A stretch of DNA of 18,918 nt from Bacillota bacterium (GTDB taxonomy: Bacteria > Bacillota > Clostridia > Lutisporales > Lutisporaceae): contig JALNWH010000027.1 of the NCBI GenBank assembly GCA_023230985.1, positions 1 through 18,918 on the forward strand. Direction: 5' to 3'. Within the stretch, counting starts at the first letter, position 1. The number at the start of each line of letters is the position of its first letter. The notes beneath the pieces were generated by a model that worked only from the letters and a program-made list of their open reading frames with translations, did no database searches and was not told the DNA's origin. Position numbers and translations under genes: made by a program. Positions 14,261-18,918 of this stretch are shown piece after piece.

Positions 14261-14291
14261 ATCATTTTTCCTTTCATAATTTTTAAATCTA

Positions 14292-14870
14292 TTAAAATAC
14301 TCCTTTTGTTGAAGGAATATTATCAGAAGTAATTTTCACTGCTTCCTTTAATGCTCTTCCAAAGCCTTTGAAAACCGCTTCGATTTTATGATGATCATTT
14401 TCACCATATAATAAGCCAATATGAAGCGTACACAGTGAATTATTAACAAACCCTTTAAAGAATTCTTTAAAATCCTCCGTTGTCATATTTCCCATAGAAT
14501 TGTTGTTAAACTCAATATCATAAACTAAGCAAGGCCTGCCGGAAAAATCAACTGCTATACGTGCCAAGGCCTCATCCATTGGCAAAATCATAAAACCGTA
14601 TCTTTCTATACCTACTTTATCTTCCAAAGCATTCCTAAAAGCCTCTCCAAGGGTGATGCCCAAATCCTCCGCTGTATGGTGACTATCTACATTTAAATCG
14701 CCTTTGCAAATAATCTTTAAATCAAAGCCTCCATGAAATGCCAACAAAGTCAGCATGTGATCTAAAAACCCTATACCCGTATCTATATCCGCCTTACCGC
14801 TGCCGTCCAAATCCAACTCCATTGAAATCTTTGTTTCCTTTGTTTCACGTTCTATTAAGCTCTTTCTCAT
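14292..14870 (-). CDS. hisB: Imidazoleglycerol-phosphate dehydratase
   Basis: Dehydrates imidazole glycerol phosphate to imidazole acetol phosphate. This is the monofunctional 192-residue form without the N-terminal phosphatase of enterobacteria. Metal-binding motifs are GFLDHML (34-40), DSHHTAED (62-69), and ENDHHKIEA towards the C-terminus; the tail ends STKGVF as usual. The frame opens at TTG 14874-14876, but AGGAGG lies six bases before ATG 14868-14870, which is the true start (MRKSLIERETKET). Start and hisC stop overlap as ATGA, indicating translational coupling. Confidence 0.95.
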   Translation of the reverse strand: MRKSLIERETKETKISMELDLDGSGKADIDTGIGFLDHMLTLLAFHGGFDLKIICKGDLNVDSHHTAEDLGITLGEAFRNALEDKVGIERYGFMILPMDEALARIAVDFSGRPCLVYDIEFNNNSMGNMTTEDFKEFFKGFVNNSLCTLHIGLLYGENDHHKIEAVFKGFGRALKEAVKITSDNIPSTKGVF

Positions 14871-15904
14871 AAGCAACCTCCTATCAATTCTTTTATTTCG
14901 TCGATTAGGATTTGATTTTCCTCTTTGGTACCAACAGTTATACGATTGTAAACCTTTTCTTTGTATATAAATTCTCTAATCAATACCCCTCTTCTCATCA
15001 GCTTTTCAAACAAATTATCTATGGGCGGTTTTGTGAAAATAAAATTACCGCCGGATGGATATAATTGAAACTGCAGGTCTTCCAATTGCATATATAATTC
15101 TTTTCTCAATTTTTTAATATCATTTATATATTCATCCACTCCGTCCGTATTACTAAGCGCTTCTATAGCTGCATATTGGGAATATATATTTAAATTATAT
15201 GGGACCTTGACCTTCCAAATATATTCAATGGTTTTGGCATTGGCAACCAACGCACCCACCCTGATACCGGCAAGTCCAAATGCCTTGGATAAAGTCCTCA
15301 TAACGATTAAATTTTCATAAGTATTTATCAAATCCATTGCTGTAACATAAGAAAAATCTGCATAAGCCTCATCTAAGATAACAAGAGAATCATCTATATT
15401 TTCTAAAAGTTTTAATATTTCTTCTTTAGAAGTAACATAGCCTGTGGGATTATTTGGATTGCATAGGATGATAATCTTTGGTTTTTGGTCTTTGGCCGCC
15501 AAAATAAGCTTATCAATGTTTTGCGAAAAATCTTCCTCCGTCTCAATCCCTATAAATTCAGCGCCGCATAAATCACAATAAGTTTGATACATACTAAATG
15601 AAGGAGTGAAGCTCATAACTTTTTCACCTTTATCGCAATATGCATTAACTATTGTATTTATTAATTCGGATGACCCATTTCCCACCATAATATTAGTCTC
15701 ATCGCAACCATAATATTCTGCCATCTTCCTCCGCAATTCTCTAGAATCGCTATCCGGATATAAGTTTGGTTTTAAATGATTAATATTAAAACCGCCCTTT
15801 AGCAAATAGTTGCTGCCTTCATTGGCATCAAGCTTAACTCTATATGGGATATCATTTACAAAATAAGCCTGTAATTTTTCTACACCGGGTTTTAATCTAA
15901 TCAT
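14867..15904 (-). CDS. hisC: Histidinol-phosphate aminotransferase
   Basis: Transfers the amino group from glutamate to imidazole acetol phosphate, giving histidinol phosphate. A fold-type I PLP enzyme of 345 residues from the start chosen here. Motifs: DANEG (26-30), the CNPNNPTG substrate loop (148-155), DEAYADF (178-184), the PLP lysine K207 in TLSKAFG, and IRVG (214-217). Upstream in-frame ATGs exist at 15926-15928 and at MVKAM, but MIRLKPGVEKLQAY from ATG 15902-15904 has GGTGA at five bases and gives a typical N-terminus; that start overlaps the end of hisD by eight bases. The longer starts (up to 353 residues) cannot be excluded. Confidence 0.93.
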   Translation of the reverse strand: MIRLKPGVEKLQAYFVNDIPYRVKLDANEGSNYLLKGGFNINHLKPNLYPDSDSRELRRKMAEYYGCDETNIMVGNGSSELINTIVNAYCDKGEKVMSFTPSFSMYQTYCDLCGAEFIGIETEEDFSQNIDKLILAAKDQKPKIIILCNPNNPTGYVTSKEEILKLLENIDDSLVILDEAYADFSYVTAMDLINTYENLIVMRTLSKAFGLAGIRVGALVANAKTIEYIWKVKVPYNLNIYSQYAAIEALSNTDGVDEYINDIKKLRKELYMQLEDLQFQLYPSGGNFIFTKPPIDNLFEKLMRRGVLIREFIYKEKVYNRITVGTKEENQILIDEIKELIGGCL

Positions 15905-17219
15905 CGCTTTCACCATTCCCCTCTTCATCTAATAACTCTTTCATCCTGATTTTAATAGCATTTGCATGGCCGCCTAAACCTTCACTTTCTGCAAAACAAA
16001 TTATTTTTGAAGCACTTTCTGACAATGCCTTTTCATTGTAATATATCAAGGATGTTTTTTTCATAAAATCATCAACGGATAATGCGGAGGAGAATTTTGC
16101 AGTGCCGCTTGTGGGCAGTGTATGATTTGGTCCTGCAAAGTAGTCCCCTATCGGTTCAGGACTGTACTCTCCTATAAAAATTGCACCTGCATTTTTTATT
16201 TTTTCATATATATCAAAGGGATTTTTCACCATAAGTTCCAAGTGCTCAGGTGCTATCTCGTTTGCCAAATCAATGCATTGTTCCAATGAATCAGTTATGA
16301 TTATTACCCCTTGATTTTTTAAGGATTTTTCGGCAATGTTTCTTCTCTTAAGGCTTTGCAGCTGTTTCTTTAATTCTTTTTGAACCTTTTCGCTTAATGA
16401 AAAAGAATCGGTTATTAATATTGATGCTGCCATCTCATCATGCTCGGCTTGAGATATCATGTCGGCTGCAATATATGAAGGATTGGCATTTTTATCGGCA
16501 ATTATTAAAATTTCACTTGGCCCTGCAATTATATCTGTCCCGACAATTCCGGAAACAATCCTCTTGGCAGCGGCAATATAAATATTGCCCGGTCCGGTAA
16601 TTTTATAAACTCTTGGGATTGACTCCGTACCATAGGCCAAAGCTCCTATGCCTTGAGCACCGCCAACCTTAAATATCCTATCAACTCCTGCCAAAGATGC
16701 GGCTGCCAATACAGAGTTTTCTACACTTCCATCTGCCTTTGGCGGGGTAATCATAATCAATTCTTCAACCCCTGCAATCTTTGCCGGAATAGCATTCATC
16801 AATACTGTTGAGGGGTAAGCAGCTCTGCCTCCGGGAATATAGATTCCCACTTTTTCAATAGGCCTTATTAATTGCCCAAGCAATATATCATCACCTTTTG
16901 GTTTAAACTTATAGCCCGTATTTTTTTGTTTAAGATGGAAGGCTTGAATATTATTTTTGGCTTCTTTTATCGCATCCAGAAGCTCCTTATCTATAGTTTT
17001 AAACGCATTGCCTATCTCAGCTTCAGTAACCTCCAAACGGTCTAAATCGACATTGTCAAATTCACGCGTATACCTTTTAAGGGCCGCATCCTTGTTTATC
17101 TTCACGTCTTGGAGAATACTGTCAACTATATCATAAATATTCTTATAATCCTCGCTAGCCCTTATCTTTATCTTACTTAAATATTTTTCAATGTCGTTAT
17201 CCTTAATTATCTTTACCAT
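15897..17219 (-). CDS. hisD: Histidinol dehydrogenase
   Basis: The final two-step, NAD-dependent oxidation of histidinol to histidine. At 440 residues it is full length. Residues equivalent to the E. coli zinc and catalytic set are all present: Q257 and H260 in SQAEHDE, E325 and H326 in APEHLEL, D359 in PIGDYFAGPNHTLPTSG, and H418 in EGLGGHANA. The signature KVGGAQGIGALAYGTES lies at 184-200 and TGPGNIYIAAAKR at 208-220. ATG 17217-17219 sits inside the end of hisG (17-base overlap) behind GGGAGG at seven bases. Confidence 0.96.
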   Translation of the reverse strand: MVKIIKDNDIEKYLSKIKIRASEDYKNIYDIVDSILQDVKINKDAALKRYTREFDNVDLDRLEVTEAEIGNAFKTIDKELLDAIKEAKNNIQAFHLKQKNTGYKFKPKGDDILLGQLIRPIEKVGIYIPGGRAAYPSTVLMNAIPAKIAGVEELIMITPPKADGSVENSVLAAASLAGVDRIFKVGGAQGIGALAYGTESIPRVYKITGPGNIYIAAAKRIVSGIVGTDIIAGPSEILIIADKNANPSYIAADMISQAEHDEMAASILITDSFSLSEKVQKELKKQLQSLKRRNIAEKSLKNQGVIIITDSLEQCIDLANEIAPEHLELMVKNPFDIYEKIKNAGAIFIGEYSPEPIGDYFAGPNHTLPTSGTAKFSSALSVDDFMKKTSLIYYNEKALSESASKIICFAESEGLGGHANAIKIRMKELLDEEGNGESDD

Positions 17220-17832
17220 TGTTATCCTCCCATCTAAGCAAATCTATTATTTCCTTGATTTCTTTCCTCTTGAATTTGTAGCTTACCTTGTTTGAAATAA
17301 CAACAGCACTTATTTGATACATATCTTCAAATACTTCCAAGCCATTCTCTTTAAGTGTATTTCCTGTTTCAACAATATCAAGTATCACGTCGGAAAGGCC
17401 TAAAATAGGAGCCAGCTCTATAGAGCCGTTAAGCTTTATAATCTGTCCCTTTGATTTAAAATATTTCTTTGCTAATCTGGGAAATTTCGTCGTCACCTTT
17501 ATAATCGAATCGTCCTTAAATATATCGCTATCCTTTATTCCTGCTATAGCCATCTTGCATTTACCAATATTCATTTTGTATAGCTCATATATATCTGCAT
17601 CTTCTTCCATTACCATATCTTTCCCGGAAATTCCAATATCGGCTATTCCGCTTTCCACATAGGTAATAACATCTGAGTTTTTTAGCAGTAAAAAACTTAT
17701 ATTTAAATTTTCATCGTTAAAAATAAGCTTTCTTGAATTTTCGTCTATAACTTCTCCTATGCCCGCAGCTTTAAACATTTTAATTGCCTGAGATCCTAGT
17801 CTTCCTTTGGGTATAGCAATTGTCAAGTTCAT
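17203..17832 (-). CDS. hisG: ATP phosphoribosyltransferase, short form
   Basis: The first committed step: condenses ATP with PRPP. The 209-residue length marks the short HisG that lacks the C-terminal allosteric ACT-like domain and must pair with HisZ, encoded immediately upstream. Motifs: IPKGRLG (7-13), GIADIGISGKDM (62-73) and the PRPP loop DIVETGNTL (152-160). The ATG at 17830-17832 overlaps the hisZ stop as ATGA, with AAGGAGG seven bases before it, so the two subunits are translationally coupled, which suits a fixed stoichiometry. Feedback inhibition by histidine would act through the HisZ-HisG octamer. Confidence 0.96.
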   Translation of the reverse strand: MNLTIAIPKGRLGSQAIKMFKAAGIGEVIDENSRKLIFNDENLNISFLLLKNSDVITYVESGIADIGISGKDMVMEEDADIYELYKMNIGKCKMAIAGIKDSDIFKDDSIIKVTTKFPRLAKKYFKSKGQIIKLNGSIELAPILGLSDVILDIVETGNTLKENGLEVFEDMYQISAVVISNKVSYKFKRKEIKEIIDLLRWEDNNGKDN

Positions 17833-18779
17833 CTTCGTCCCTCCTTGTAAAGTGTTTTTAGTAGTTCATCCAGTTCTAAAGTAAAGCCTATTGCAGGAAT
17901 ATCAGAGCCAAATTGGCGGGTAAAAGAATCATACCGTCCGCCTTTTACTATTTCTTTGTTGGAGCCCTCTATATAACCCCTTAAAATTATTCCGTCATAA
18001 TAGCCCAATTCAGATACCATGGACAAGTCATAAATCATATTGTCGGTAATGGCACTCATGTAATTATCCACCTGTACAAGTTCTTCCACGCTTTGTCTCA
18101 TAAGATCATTTAAATATAACCCCTCCAGTTGTTTTTTAATTTCACCGAAGCTTCCCTCCAAATCTAAAATCCTTGATAAGGTTATCATGGCATCTGTAAT
18201 AGGAAACCCGGAGATATATTCCTTTAATTCTTGCTTGTTTTTTGTATATAGAATATCTAAAATATTTTCATGTTCTTCCCTTTTAAATGAACAGGCTTCC
18301 ATTATTCCTTTTAAAAATTTACTATTTCCAACCTCCAACAGATAATTTTGGCTGTATCTACTGATTATCTCCTTTGCGGTGTTTAAAATATAATTATCGG
18401 TATTTGCTTTTTTTTCTCCTATTATTTCTACCCCCATTTCTCTGTTTTCCGTAATACCGTTTCTTTCATGTTTATAAGTTTTACCATAATAAAAAATTTT
18501 TAGTTTTTGTCCTACTTCCCATCTAGGCAAAAATTTATTTACTATTCCCGTTGTTATGTCCGGAGTCAGTATTAATATCCCCGAATTATTATCTAGCAAC
18601 TTTACCGTTTTTTTCTTATCAATCCTCGTATTAATATTCGTAAATTCATCGTAGTCCTCGAATATTGAAGGTTCAATAATTGAATATCCTTGATTAAATA
18701 AATAATCAGCAATCTCATTTTTCAAAGTGTACATTTTTTCATAATAATTAATTTCATCTGTAATATTTAAAAAATCCAT
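17829..18779 (-). CDS. hisZ: ATP phosphoribosyltransferase regulatory subunit
   Basis: A histidyl-tRNA synthetase paralogue that activates short HisG and carries the histidine feedback site; it does not charge tRNA. From ATG 18777-18779 it has 316 residues; the frame is open to 18833, but AGGAGG lies just before this ATG and MDFLNITDEINYYEK aligns with the class II catalytic core. Visible: EPSIFEDYDEF (36-46), a motif 2-like KHERNGITENREMGVEIIG (103-121), and a motif 3-like GGRYDSFTRQFG with IPAIGFTLELDELL at the end. There is no anticodon-binding domain, and it is on the short side (many Firmicute HisZ are near 390), like the compact Lactococcus form. First gene of the operon, about 45 bases after an intrinsic terminator. 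Confidence 0.93.
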   Translation of the reverse strand: MDFLNITDEINYYEKMYTLKNEIADYLFNQGYSIIEPSIFEDYDEFTNINTRIDKKKTVKLLDNNSGILILTPDITTGIVNKFLPRWEVGQKLKIFYYGKTYKHERNGITENREMGVEIIGEKKANTDNYILNTAKEIISRYSQNYLLEVGNSKFLKGIMEACSFKREEHENILDILYTKNKQELKEYISGFPITDAMITLSRILDLEGSFGEIKKQLEGLYLNDLMRQSVEELVQVDNYMSAITDNMIYDLSMVSELGYYDGIILRGYIEGSNKEIVKGGRYDSFTRQFGSDIPAIGFTLELDELLKTLYKEGRR

Positions 18780-18822
18780 GTCTCCTCCTAATTTGTAAAA
18801 AATTTTTGAAAAACTAAGCAAT

Positions 18823-18853
18823 AAAAAAACCACCCGACTTATATCGGATGGTT
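18823..18853 (-). terminator. Intrinsic terminator in the hisZ leader (probable attenuator)
   Basis: On the minus strand AACCATCCGA pairs along its full length (one G-U) with TCGGGTGGTT around TATAAG, followed by seven T. It ends about 45 bases before the hisZ ATG, and I see no convincing promoter in those 45 bases, so the operon is probably transcribed through it. It may instead close an upstream gene outside the window. Confidence 0.8.
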
Positions 18854-18870
18854 AAATCTTTATATACTAC

Positions 18871-18917
18871 CACAGATACAAGCCCTCTTGGAATGACTAA
18901 AAGAGCTTGTAGCTGTG
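18871..18917 (-). promoter_or_regulatory. Long stem-loop upstream of the hisZ leader terminator
   Basis: On the minus strand CACAG, TACAAGC and TCTT pair with AAGA, GCTTGTA and CTGTG, a 16-pair stem with small internal loops around a roughly 11-base loop. Its 3' edge runs into TGTGGT, which can alternatively pair with AACCA, the 5' arm of the terminator. The T-box core TGGNACCGC is absent. The structure may extend past the window edge. Confidence 0.5.
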
Positions 18918-18918
18918 A

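Noticed and set aside
18823..18918. T-box riboswitch for the his operon
   Set aside because: The core TGGNACCGC is not present before the terminator; only the hairpins are seen.
1..18918. CRISPR arrays, tRNA or rRNA genes, insertion sequences, phage genes
   Set aside because: No regularly spaced direct repeats, no cloverleaf with CCA-type arms, and no transposase or integrase motifs were seen.

Overview
The window is AT-rich, with strong AGGAGG-type ribosome binding sites, frequent GTG/TTG starts, a T-box leader and tightly packed operons. This points to a low-GC Firmicute, most likely an anaerobic member of the Clostridia; species cannot be told from sequence alone. Nearly all genes are on the minus strand, so the biological order runs from the right edge to the left. 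The only large plus-strand gene is a redox fusion at 4127-6022.

Right half (about 11154-18918): a histidine biosynthesis operon in the order hisZ-hisG-hisD-hisC-hisB-hisA-hisF-hisIE-hisJ. Several genes overlap by 4 to 17 bases. It is preceded by a long stem-loop and a rho-independent terminator only about 45 bases before hisZ, which looks like a transcription attenuator. HisG is the short form that needs HisZ. hisH, the glutaminase partner of HisF, is absent from its usual place between hisB and hisA. A palindromic intergenic repeat sits exactly between the hisIE stop codon and hisJ.

Middle (about 6257-11013): four separately spaced minus-strand genes. They are a B3/B4 (PheT editing-like) domain protein, a GMC-family flavin oxidoreductase, a membrane-anchored YlxY-like polysaccharide deacetylase homologue without the catalytic Asp motif, and a GGDC-type arginase/agmatinase family protein. 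A possible small membrane protein follows.

Left-centre (4127-6022): a plus-strand gene joins a shrunken phytoene-desaturase-like module to an intact ferredoxin reductase and a C-terminal 2Fe-2S ferredoxin domain. The first module has a broken Rossmann motif and appears to lack both its middle and its C-terminal FAD segment. I consider this the most unusual object in the window. Divergent from it is a cysteine operon, cysK-cysE, driven by a consensus promoter and a T-box riboswitch with a likely UGC (Cys) specifier.

Left end (1-1731): debris of a small frameshifted gene and short ORFs, an AlkD-like DNA glycosylase gene, and the start of an XRE-family repressor whose promoter carries a 10-base-arm inverted repeat, probably its own operator. 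No rRNA, tRNA, CRISPR array, transposase or phage gene was seen.
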